This document shows positions 20,823 through 32,204 of a stretch of DNA of 64,000 nt, one piece after another. Position 1 is the stretch's first letter. Every line of letters begins with the position of its first letter. Source of the stretch: Heracleum sosnowskyi (taxonomy: Eukaryota; Streptophyta; Magnoliopsida; Apiales; Apiaceae); the NCBI GenBank assembly GCA_030848705.1, contig CM061243.1, positions 119,250,674 to 119,314,673 on the forward strand, in the 5' to 3' direction. A program made the position numbers and the translations under genes. The notes beneath the pieces are model-generated. The model saw nothing but the letters and a program-made list of their open reading frames with translations. It had not been told where the DNA came from and did no database searches.

Positions 20823-21789
20823 AAAAATCTTATTAGATTACCCACGTTTTTTATTATTATCCTATTTTTCTTTTAACTTTTGTGTAAATAAAATGTTGAT
20901 TTATATTATTTATATAAAACTATTTTTTTGGTTTTATGTATAAATACATATTCAATCATCTTTCTTAAAATTTAAATTATGTTTAATTTTTTTTGATTTA
21001 ACATAGATCAATTATATTGTTAGTTGTTACAATGTATACTTCTATATAATACAACATATCTTATGACACATAATTATATATGGTGACGATTTTAAAATAT
21101 TCAAACAACATGTGAACTACTAATATGTAATTTAACAAAATCAAGTCACTCGATTCGATTTTAGTCGGTTCAGATTAGCATATTTTGATAATTCGCAACG
21201 TACATCTATATCTACTTCTTATGTTAAAAGTCGACCAAGGGCAAAATATGCCAAAAAATGATAGTGAATTTAATATTTTATCCTTGTATTTATAAAAATT
21301 ACAGAAATGATCTTTTCAGTGTTTAAATTAAAAGGGGTTGAATTTGTGTGGCCATTGAAAATCGAACTATTTTCTCCTTATATAAATTTATTTTCATTAT
21401 CAACGGTACTACATGGAGTTTTGAGTTTACTCTAAAAATATTATTAGATAAAGCGTATTGTCTCTTCATATTTTCTTTTAATAATTTAACTTTTGAGTGA
21501 CCAACATGTTATTTTATATTATTTATATAACATGACGATTTCTTTTTTAATTTTAACTTTTCAATAAATGAAATGTTAGTTCATATCATTTATACAACTC
21601 CATATTTTTTAGCTTTCGTATTTTTATGTATACAGTAATGTATTCAATTATCTTTAAAAAAATTACTCCACTTATATTTTTTTGACTAAATATCAATTAG
21701 GTTGTTAATTGTTATATGATTTATATTTTTATATAATAATATGTTACTTATTATATTTTATATGGAATGTTAAGGTGTTAATACATAAA
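20794..21789. other. AT-rich stretch, no gene seen (unit B)
   Basis: Paralogue of 1081-2077 and nearly identical to 45848-46843. I see no convincing coding content. Confidence 0.6.
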
Positions 21790-21818
21790 CTAGCATGAAA
21801 ACCCGTGCAAGGCACGGG
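21790..21818 (-). mobile_element. Helitron 3' terminus, minus strand (unit B)
   Basis: Same hairpin CCCGTGC-CTT-GCACGGG (21802-21818) and CTAG (21790-21793) as at 2078. Confidence 0.7.
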
Positions 21819-23355
21819 TCACTATCTAGCATAATTATTTTAACTTCTAAGTAGTTCGGTGTTTATGATAATTTATAGATAGTTTGACAGACATTTTATT
21901 GTGGGTACAAAAGCTGGACTTGATCTCTGTAGTGAGATAGTTAGCGTTGAAAATTATCCTTGGTTGAGGTGTTTTTGAGTTAAGAAATGAGTAAATTCGA
22001 TACTTATGATATTTATTATGTGTAAGATCTATGTCAAAATATGATTATCTCACATACAAGACATTAACCTACACGATTTTACTATTTTAGCTCATTGAGC
22101 GAATGATACATTTTCTTGTTTGTGAAATATAATTTGCATTGTAGAATGTGTACAATGAAACATTTTCTTGTTTGTTAAATATAATTTCCATTGTAGAATG
22201 TGTATATGCATAATATTAAAATTTAATATATAATGAATTTTCTAGTATGTTCACGTGAATTAAGTACATTCCAATCAAATCAATGAGAACCGTTAGATCC
22301 ACAGTCGTTAGATCTTTCCAATCAAATCAATGGGAACCGTTAAATAAAATACTACAAATTTTATATAGAGTACCTTTTATATTTTTTATAACTAAAATTT
22401 CTCTTTTCTAACAACATTATATATCTATACTATTATATAATAGACGGAACAATAAAAGTTTGGTTGGTAGTCTGGTCCACCATGGTTTGTTCACTCATTT
22501 CACAACCGTTAGATATTTCCAATCAAATTAATGAGAACCGTTAGATAAAATACTAAAAATATTATATAGATTACCTTTTATATTGTGTATAACTAAAAAT
22601 ATTATATAGAGTACCTTTTATATTTTTTCAACTAATTTTTTTCATATAAGTTTTACAAATAAGGACAAAATAGAAATTAATTAGAACCATTAGATAAAAT
22701 CCTAAAAATATTATATAGAGTACCTTTTATATTTTTTATAACTAAAAATATTATATGGAATACCTTTTATATTTTTTCAATAGTTAAATTATCTCACATA
22801 TAATAATATTATGTTAATCAATATAATAATAGATACCAAATACTGCTCTACTCACGCGACACACACACATACATATAATGTGTTTGATAGAGAACACGTG
22901 TGACTGAATAGTGCAATGGTAGGAAGATGAACAAATTATTGCATAAACCTAAGTTGGATTCCATTCATTAACAATTTTTTTTTAAAAAAAGTAAACACAT
23001 GGGAAATTTAAATATTTTAAATTAAATAAAATGTCTTGCCAATTTAGATTAGATTAAATGTCTCATGAATCATTGATTTTATTGGGCTATAATAAAACAG
23101 ATATATAATAATAATATTATCAAACATTTCTCTACTCAAGTGACACACATATGATGTGTGTAATTGACAACACATGTAATTGAGTGGTGTGGTGGTAAGA
23201 GAAGGTGCAAATTATTGTATAGACCCAAGTTTGAATCCACCCAACAACAATTTTTTAAAAAACTAGGAATATACCCGTGCTTCGCACACGGTGACATTTT
23301 ATACTTTCAATTTTAGTAATTATCTTTGCTGAGATATCATGTTTATATATATGTT

Positions 23356-24013
23356 TAGAGAAGTTTATATTACATGCCAAGTAAACCAATAACAGGAGAT
23401 AATGGTCATTATTTTGCTCAGAGTTCTCTAAGATAAAACAGAAACAAATAGAACTCAGTGGCACTAATATTTGAATGTCTAGTGCTCATCACTGCTCCAG
23501 AGTTTATATTAGTATATTTTTTGTACTAATAAAATTCTGACCTAACACCTAAACATATCATGCTTTAGTATGAAACTGGTAGGTTTGAACTACCAACTAT
23601 TTTGTTGGCATATATTACTTGGTTGAACACCTGTCAAGACTTCCATTCAAAACTCAGGTGACAACGATATATTACAATTATATGAATCTCTATACATATT
23701 GAAACAATCATAAATGTACATAAAACTTGTATAGATATGTGGTACTATATGCTGAGATATTCCTATTAATTTGAAATTCCAAACATAAACATAAAGAAAT
23801 ATAGTATACAACAGACATATCAAACACATGTATTAATATCCAAAAAAAAACACTTATATAAAAAGAGGGAGAACCAATAACATAAAACAACCAAATCACC
23901 AATAAATTGTATATCTCTGTTTAAATAATTATAATTTAAATAATTAGATATATACATACCTGGATAAACGATTTAATCCTTTTTTGTGAACTGATTTAAG
24001 CTTCTTCTTCATT

Positions 24014-24046
<33 letters not shown>

Positions 24047-24787
24047 TACATAAGCCAGACAAATATAAAGTAAACAAAAAATATATATAAACACATAAAT
24101 CAACAGAAACATAAACAATTAAAACAAACATCAATAGTGAAATCATGAAAGAGAGAGATACTGAAAATGAAGAAAGAGAAAAGATAGAATAACCGAAAAA
24201 AATGAGGTACTGAATTCATATATGTTTGATATAAGATTTTTTAATTAAGAAATATAATCATTTGAATTTAAAAATAGATAACACCATTCATGTCATGATT
24301 TGTGGGATTGTTAAAAATTTTGAATTTGGTGTTTAATTGTGAGTGTATATAGCAAGATTTGTGGGATTGTGTTGAATGAGTATAGCTTGTACGTTAAAAC
24401 AATCGAATCACAACTGGATCCTTAATTAATCCATATTACAATGAAAGATAGCGTATATTGGGAAGCTGAGTTACATGTGGAAAGTCCGTTAACCCGCTTA
24501 GACATGGAAATCATAAAATAGCATCCCATATATGCATATTCAAATTTTAAAAATCCCACAATTTTAGCTAATTTTCAAATCAAATTGATTATATGGATAT
24601 GCTGATTATCACACGGGTCTTGTCATTGATATTATGCTTTTCAAAATTCAAATCCATGATTTTTCGTCATTTTCTCTTTTTATTTACTCTTTAAGAATAT
24701 TTATTGAATCTCAATTCTCTTCCTCTTTACCGTGTTTTTACTTTTATTCTACAGAACAATTCATGTTTTGTGTATGTATACCATGTT
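23356..24787. repeat. Internal duplication in the 6.5-kb Helitron, copy 1 (unit B)
   Basis: About 1.43 kb, starting TAGAGAAGTTTATATTACATG, that recurs at 27772-29183 in the same orientation about 4.4 kb away. The two copies differ by scattered substitutions and by ATC-repeat length (11 versus 5). Confidence 0.85.
23960..24045 (-). other. Exon-like segment with trinucleotide repeat inside Helitron
   Basis: On the minus strand the segment is framed by an acceptor (TTATGTAG|ATG) and a strong donor (TTATCCAG|GTATGT). It contains eleven GAT units, then codons readable as KKKLKSVHKKGLNRLS in one frame or as an acidic tail in another. The second copy (28368-28435) is 18 nt shorter, so the frame is kept. 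It may be a captured exon; the source gene is not recognised. Confidence 0.35.
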
Positions 24788-24813
24788 AATATTTATTTTT
24801 AGTAGATTCAAGT

Positions 24814-24839
24814 TATATATATATATATATATATATATT
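24814..24839. repeat. TA microsatellite (unit B)
   Basis: A run of TA units. The paralogue in C (49865-49915) is 13 units longer, the largest length difference between the B and C left flanks. Confidence 0.9.
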
Positions 24840-25089
24840 ATCATGTCCCTTAATTTCAGGTAACTTTACTGAGTTAACCTCGTGATTTTTTTCTCATATA
24901 TATAAATAAAATGTTTATCATATCTCCATTTTTCACATAATATAAATAAAGGATTAAGCCATAAAAAGCAAATGTTAAAACAAACGAAAATCTTAATTCA
25001 CATTGAAGTAAATTTAAGGTATATTCACCCATTTTGTATAAATGACCCACTAAACTTTGGTACCTTATTTGTTCTAAAATTATCAAATA

Positions 25090-25360
25090 CTCCCCCCGTC
25101 CCCATCAATTCTTTACATTCAGGTTGAGCACGGAGGTTAAGAAAAAGTGTAATTTAGTGAAGAAAAATAAAAAAAAGTGAGTAAAGTGGTGGGACCAATC
25201 AATATTTAATGTATAAAGTGGGGATAACGGGGGGAAGTAGTGGATGTAGTTAATTTTTATATTATAAAACTTTACTATTTTAGGAAACTTTTGGAATGTA
25301 AAGAATTGAGAGGGATATCTCAAAAAGGAAAGTGTAAATAAATGAGAGGGACATGGGGAG
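25090..25360. mobile_element. Stowaway-like MITE, 271 bp (unit B)
   Basis: The ends are CTCCCCCCGTCCC and, on the other strand, CTCCCCATGTCCCTC, flanked on both sides by the dinucleotide TA. Length, TIR type and TA target are those of Tc1/mariner-related Stowaway MITEs. No coding capacity. Nested in the 6.5-kb Helitron. Confidence 0.85.
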
Positions 25361-27771
25361 TATATCGCTGCATTGAAATTGTAGCATAAACACAATATAA
25401 CATAGAGAAGAAGATATACAAAAAAGTTTGTGCTAAATTTTCCTTGCAGTCACGGTGTCTCATTTTTCTAGAATTGTATAACCGAAGAGAAAGACTAAAA
25501 ATCAAATTAAAATAATTGAAGAACTAACTTCAAATTCTAAAAAATAAACTATAATATGTATAATACATGAAAAAGACACATATTAAAAAAATTAGAGTAA
25601 AATATTTGTAATTATTGAAATTTAAACGTCAATTCTCTTTTAATCCAAACATCAATTCTCTTTTTGCACGATTATCATTTCAGTTGACTACGGACTATTC
25701 TGCACATTACTAACTTGGCTTTAACGTTATAAATATAACACCTTAAAAGGGTCTCATTATGGGTTTGGCACATTTTAATTTGACTGCCTCCTCCGGTTTC
25801 TCTATATCTTTTATATATATCAACCAAATATAAATGGGTAACTATTAATAAATGTAGTGCAATGAAGTCAATCACAAACTGAAAACTATAACATTACAGA
25901 ATATAAACTTGTCTAGATTATAAACGGTGTAACTATTAAATGAAAAATAGAGGAAAAACAATATTTAATTTACTTATCTTTCAACCTTCTTATCGCAGTC
26001 ATCTGCACCTTAAAAGAATCTATGTGCGTAAAAGATGAGGATTAATTAAAAATAAAAAACATGATTTCAAAGATATCAAAAAAAATTAGTCAGACTTTAT
26101 AAAAGCTCCAAGAATAATACACTTCACCACTTAATTTGACTAATTGTAAGACTTGCATCAATTATGACCTAATCCATTTCTTTGTTTAGAAACCTAAAGC
26201 TAACATATATACGTGTTAGTGATTCGTATGATCACAATGACAATATCCCGAGAATGGAAACAAAGAACATACCTAACATGAGAATAGAACATGAGGTATT
26301 GTGTCTAAAATCATGTTCAAGTAGTTTCTAATAGTTGGTTTTGTCAATCCAAGTACAGTCATACCCATACCAGTTAATCTTGTGAAACCTAGACATTAAC
26401 TAATAATGTAGTGATTTACTACCTAAGATAGAAACTATATGTTATAATTTTTTACAAACATCCTTGGCACATGATCTATAAACATCAATCCATGGCTAGA
26501 GCTAAATACTCATATTTTTACTATTTGTCCAAGAATTTAACACACTGATGAGGTGGAAATTGTGTTAGCAAAAAATGATAGTGTGTCACACGATTCTTAA
26601 AATGTTAAAACTTAAAAATTGATGTTCATGTCACATTATTCTTAAAATTTCAAAATCAAGAATATTATAGCGTATACATTAGAAACAACTGAGTGCATGT
26701 TTAAATATAGATTTAGATAATCGCCAAATTCTATTAAAGATCAATTGGCTATCAAATATGTATCATCTTTTCTTTGCAATTTTTGATATATGTACCTTGT
26801 ACTAAAATGACAACATGTATAGGCTATTTTGTTCATTATAGTGCTTAACCACGCAACTCTCAACATTAACTTCATTTCAACTTCGATAACACGTACTTCG
26901 CTTATCGGCTAATTCATCCACTACTCCGTTCTTATTGCCATGGAAGACCTAAAGAAAGCCAAGTTGAGGAGAACTTTAAAAAATAACAAAAAAAATCGAG
27001 GAAGTCATCTATACAAATTGAGAGTACTGGTCTTAATCTTAGACACAAAATTTGCTAACTACTTCTTAATTTTCTGTAAACATAAATAACACATATAAAC
27101 CATTGGTGTAAATCCTCTTCATCAGTGTGTGTGTTTGTGTGTCTGTGTGTCAGTGTGCGTGTATACATGTGGTCGTGTGCATTTCAGACAATTTTATACA
27201 TGTAATTGGTATGTGCTCCGATGTTTTTGCATCTGCTGCTTCAAGGCTCTCAAAACTTTGTACCTGTTTATTTTTAATATGTTGCAAGATATTTCGTTGC
27301 AATGTCATATAAAAAGAAAGGCATAGAGTTGGATAAAAGAATTAAATTCACTTATACATGCTAATCACTATGGGATACTATACCACAGATTTACTAATAT
27401 ATCCAGAAAAACAAAATTGGAGATTAATAATTAGAATCAATGTCTAAAAACACATCAAAATAGAAAACTTAAATATATTTAAAAGGTATTCAGATCCTAC
27501 AAAATTGTAGTGGAGACTTGAGCGTACCTTAAATCTTAGTTAACATAATAACATATACACATAACCAATCAAAATGATCGTAGACAAAAACAACACTACA
27601 ACCCTCTAAGCCATCAACTGCAATATAATTAAACCCATCAACCTCCACCACAACCTCCAAAGCCATCTAACTCCCATGCATTCCTCTAAAATCTGAAAAA
27701 TTCTAAATTTGCCTATTGTCGGTAGCTGATTTACCTTTGTATTCAGACGTTTTGAAGGTATTAGAGAAGTT
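25361..27771. other. Helitron interior, unidentified (unit B)
   Basis: AT-rich sequence with a short TGTGTG run near 27125-27160. I could not match any part to a known gene. Frames shorter than about 70 codons show no convincing protein character. Confidence 0.45.
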
Positions 27772-29183
27772 TATATTACATGTCAAGTAAACCAATAACA
27801 GGAGATAATGGTCATTGTTTTGCTCAGATTTCTCTAAGATAAAACATAAACAAATAGAACTCAGTGGCACTAATATTTGAATGTCTAGTGCTCATCACTG
27901 CTCCGGAGTTATATTAGTATTTTTTTGTACTAATAAAATTCTGACCTAACACCTAAACATATCATGCTTTAGTATGAAACTGGTAGGTTTGAACTACCAA
28001 CTATTTTGTTGGCATATATTACTTGGTTGAACACCTGTCAAGATTTCCATTCAAAACTCATGTGACAACGATATATATATTACAATTATATGAATCTCTA
28101 TACATATTGAAATAATCATAAATGTACATAAAACTTGTATAGATATGTGGTACTATATGCTGAGATATTCCTATTAATTTGAAATTCCAAACATAAACAT
28201 AAAGAAATATAGTATACAACAGACATATCAAACACATGTATTAATATCCAAAAAAACACACTAATATAAAAAGAGGGAGAACCAATAACATAAAACAACC
28301 AAATCACCAATAAATTATATATCTCTGTTTAAATAATTATAATTTAAATAATTATATATATACATACCTGGATAAACGATTTAATCCCTGTTTGTGAACT
28401 GATTTAAGCTTCTTCTTCTTTATCATCATCATCATCTACATAAGCCAGACAAATATAAAGTAAACAAAATATTTATATAAACACATAAATCAACAGAAAC
28501 ATAAACATAAACAATTAAAACAAACATCAATAGTGAAATCATGAAAGAGAGAGATACTGAAGATGAAGAAAGAGAAAAGATAGAATAACCAAAAAAAATG
28601 AGGTACTGAATTCATATATGTTTGATATAAGATTTTTTAATTAAGAAATATAATCATTTGAATTTAAAAATAGATAACACCATTCATGTCATGATTTGTG
28701 GGATTGTTAAATTTTTTGAATTAGAAGTTTAATTGTGAGTGTATATAGCAAGATTTATGGGATTATGTTGAAAGAGTATAACATGTATGTTAAAACAATC
28801 GAATCACAACTGGATCCTTAATTAACCCATATTACAATGAAAGATAGTGTATATTGAGAAGCTGAGTTATATGTGGAAAGTCTATTAACCCGCTTAGACA
28901 TGGAAATCATAAAATAGCATACCATATATGCATATTCAAATCTTAAAAATCCCACAATTTTAGCTAATTTTCAAATCAAATTGATTACATGGATATGCTG
29001 ATTATCACATGGGTCTTGTCATTGATCTTATCCTTTTCAAAATTCAAATCCATGATTTTTCGTCATCTTCTTTTTTTATTTACTCTCTAAGAATATTTAT
29101 TGAATCTCAATTATCTTCCTCTTTACCGTGTTCTTACTTTTATTCTACGGAACAATTCATGTTTTGTGTATGTATATCATGTT
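27772..29183. repeat. Internal duplication in the 6.5-kb Helitron, copy 2 (unit B)
   Basis: Second copy of the block at 23356-24787, including the exon-like segment at 28368-28435. Further partial repeats of the sequence around ATAGATAACACCA follow at about 29400-29515. Confidence 0.85.
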
Positions 29184-30025
29184 TATATATGTTTATATAT
29201 GTGTGTGATATTTATTGTGCAGGTATAAGTATATAGAGTGACCTGATTAACAAATATACACGTTATATTAACACAAAATACATTCCGTAAATAAAAGTAA
29301 AAATGAGATAAAAGAGACAAAGAAAGAGAAAAGAGAGAATTGCCGAAGAAAATGAGATATTGAATTCATATACGTTTGATATAAAATTTGGTAATCAACA
29401 AATATAATCATTTGAATTTTGAAAATAGATAACACCACTCCTGGCATGATTTGTGGGAGAAATATAATCATTTAAATTTTGAAAATAGATAACACCATTC
29501 ATGGCATGATTTGTGGGATTGTTAAGATTTTTGAATTGAAAATTTAATTTTGTGTGTGTGTATATCGCAAGATTTGTGGGATTATGTTGTTGAATGAGTA
29601 TAGCCTGTATGTTAAAACAATCGGATCACAACTGGATCCTTAATTAACCCATATTACAATGAAAAATAACATATATTAGGAAGCTGGGTTACATTTGGAT
29701 AGTCCGTTAACCCGTTAAGACATGGGAATTTACAAGAACAACCCTATTTTAGGGACAATATAGTAAATTCTTTGGAACTCTTCACTAGCAAGAATTTAGT
29801 TTTATGATAGTAAACACAAGGGCAATTTGGACATTTCAAATGCATTAAAATGTCTTGCCAATTTAAATTGAATAAAATGTGCCACCAATTATTGCCCCAT
29901 GTTGGGCTATTATCAATAGAAAGATATAATATTAAAATCTATAAGTAACATATTGTCAGTTACTTCTATTATTTAAAAATAGATTTTAAGTTGCACACGT
30001 CATTGTAAAAATTGGGAATCAGTGT

Positions 30026-30588
30026 TAGGGGTTGTTCATGGGTTGGAAGAATTTTTACAGCTCGACCCAGTTATATTATTTTGACTTTCTTTTACCCAAC
30101 CCGCAAAATATAAATTTGCAACCCAACCCTACTTATAAGTTATAATACATTAGTTTGGGTTAGGTTGCATTAGTCAGAATGGTTTAAATAATTTTATTAA
30201 AAAAATAAATATTATACAATATCTCTCATTTGAAAAATCTAAGTAAATTAAAACATGTATAACTTACAATTTAGTGTTAATATTTTATTTTTGGATAATT
30301 ATAATTTCAATAATATAATTATGTACACATATATCAATAAATGTCAGTATGATATATTATCTAATGTATGGTTGTATGTACAATATAAATATATATTTAA
30401 ATATCAAACAAAATTTGTAAGTTAAATCGGATTGACCGAAAATTATAAATTTCATACCCAACCCATTTAAATTAGTTTGAAATGTTTTTAACCCAATTAA
30501 GTATCGAGTTTTCTTCTATCGGCTTGGTCGGCCAAAAATAGGGTTGTGTTGGTTCGGTGATCAGGTTGGTAAGCCGTAAACATCCTTA
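30026..30588. mobile_element. hAT-like MITE (unit B)
   Basis: Paralogue of 3768-4330, same length of 563 bp and same degenerate ends. Confidence 0.6.
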
Positions 30589-31299
30589 ATCGGAGTATTC
30601 AACTGAGCCACCGTTCAGGATGATTATAGATTTTATGATGTGATCACGGTATAGTATTACATATGTGACGAACTTATATTTTTTACAAGTATACTGTTAT
30701 TTCATTAAATACACATAAGTTTAGATACGTCCATATTATATATGGACAACTGTACTAAAATTATCATTGATATTATAATTAATTATTAGATTTTATAAAA
30801 TGCATTTCACATCATTTAAAATGAAAAAATAATTTTGGCAAATAAAAGTAATAATTTGATCTTTGTCTTATAGAAATTTATTCAAATTTTGTGAAATTTT
30901 ATTAAATTAAAAAAAAGTTAAAAGAATTTGCATAAAAATAAAAGATAAATTCAAAATATTATCATTTTCTATATTTTTAAGTACAAAACTATTCCGATAT
31001 CTATACATGTTCATGCGAGAAATTATTTCAGTATATTATCAGGCCCGTGCCTCGCACGGGCTATTACGCTAGTATATATATAAACTACATCAGTCAAACA
31101 TAATTGATATCTATTTAATTGAAAAAATATAAATGTATTAAATTTTTTGCAAAGATGATTGAATAAATAGTTACATATAATTCGAAAACCAAGAATATGG
31201 TATATAAATAATACAAATAACATTTTATATACTTAAAAAGTTATATTAAAAAAGAATAAAAGGAGATGATGTAGTTTATCTTGTAAGAATTTTAAAATA

Positions 31300-31485
31300 C
31301 ACTCAAAAATCAATGTAACACAATTGTTAAGACATGGACTTCGTAAGAGAAGGTCATGAGTTCAATTCCAAATAAGTACAAAAATTCATTCATTTTTATC
31401 ATAAATTATAGAGTGTCATTTTTGTGATTTTTCATCAAATAAGAGTAAAATTATAATTTCACAGACATTTTATTGGGACAATTTA
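31300..31485 (+). mobile_element. SINE-like repeat (unit B)
   Basis: Paralogue of 5040-5225 with the same tRNA-like boxes. B and C share substitutions relative to A, for example AAATAAGTAC. Confidence 0.5.
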
Positions 31486-31573
31486 CCTCTTATCACAATA
31501 CCCCACATATGTCAAATGAAATCACGATTATTTAAAAATTTAACACCCCCACGGATGTCAAATGAAACCACAA

Positions 31574-32204
31574 TTACTTAGAAACTTAACACAATGCAGA
31601 GCTTACTCGCTGGCAAGAATTATAATAAAATAAGGGGAACGTTAATCCTTTGCTACTAGACTTGATAAACAATTAACACAATCTGAAACAATTAACACTA
31701 ATTTCAAGTGATCTGCAACAAGATAAATTTTGTCAAAACAAACAAATTGGACAAGGAACGGTTCGACGAAAGTTGATTTCGGCCTTGTAAAAACTTGTCT
31801 TGGAGCACAACAATGCATTTTTGTATCTTCAAACTCATTTGGATTCAAGGTAGTCAAGGTAAAACAACCTGCGAATTGTTGTCTTTCAGACAAACATAAG
31901 CCATAAGCTATATTGATTTTCTCTGAACAATCAGAAACGATAGAACAAGTATCTGGGCCAATTCACGGAAACCATAGTTTTTAGTGTTTCACATCAAATA
32001 TTCACAAACACGTTTTACCAATTACCTCAACATTTGTACCATCACTTTCAAACACAAACACAAACACATTTCAAACCAGAATTAGGAGGTTCTAAACCAT
32101 AACACAGTGATGTGATACTGTCTTTACCATTCACAAACACGTTTTACATAAAATTCCAAATCAAGTCGAACAGAAATTTAAAATTTTAAGCAGGGCTCAA
32201 AACA
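31574..32204 (-). other. 3' flank of polyubiquitin B, with intact Helitron target site
   Basis: The junction ACCACAA|TTACTTAG at 31573/31574 is the unoccupied site of the 1.2-kb Helitron found in unit A. The rest equals 6521-7150 apart from one extra T. Confidence 0.7.

Larger units (their letters stand above)
23263..29807 (-). mobile_element. Non-autonomous Helitron, 6545 bp (unit B)
   Basis: Unit A has the empty site AAAAAA|TAGTAAAC at 3549/3550; here the two halves are separated by 6545 bp. On the minus strand the insert begins TCATAAAACTAAATTC (right end) and finishes with a hairpin of the CCGTG...CACGG type (23274-23291), ATATTC and CTAG|T (23263-23266). TC start, CTAG end, hairpin and A|T target all fit a Helitron. 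No frame above about 100 codons exists, so no Rep/helicase. The interior contains a 1.4-kb duplication, a Stowaway MITE and exon-like pieces that may be captured host sequence. Copy C differs mainly in TA and ATC repeat number. Confidence 0.92.
22424..31072 (+). mobile_element. 2.1-kb Helitron interrupted by a 6.5-kb Helitron (unit B)
   Basis: The 5' end TCTATACTATTAT is at 22424 and the 3' hairpin plus CTAG is at 31044-31072. Removing the insert 23263-29807 leaves 2104 bp, the same length as the uninterrupted copy in A. The outer element is therefore older than the inner one. Confidence 0.75.
7151..32204. repeat. 25-kb tandem duplication, copy 1 (limits approximate)
   Basis: The segment runs from polyubiquitin A to polyubiquitin B and contains R plus L2, with the Copia element and the 6.5-kb Helitron. 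It repeats at 32205-57281 with very few differences. The true ends lie at a crossover somewhere within about 1 kb of the ubiquitin 3' halves. Confidence 0.9.

Noticed and set aside
23647..23902. Hydrophobic minus-strand frame, repeated at 28116 and in C, as a possible membrane protein gene
   Set aside because: The composition is that of AT-rich DNA (Tyr, Ile, Phe, Cys). The repetition is explained by the Helitron duplication, and no start context or domain is seen.
27125..27330. Cysteine-valine-rich frame as a small secreted peptide
   Set aside because: It is a TGTGTG microsatellite read as codons.
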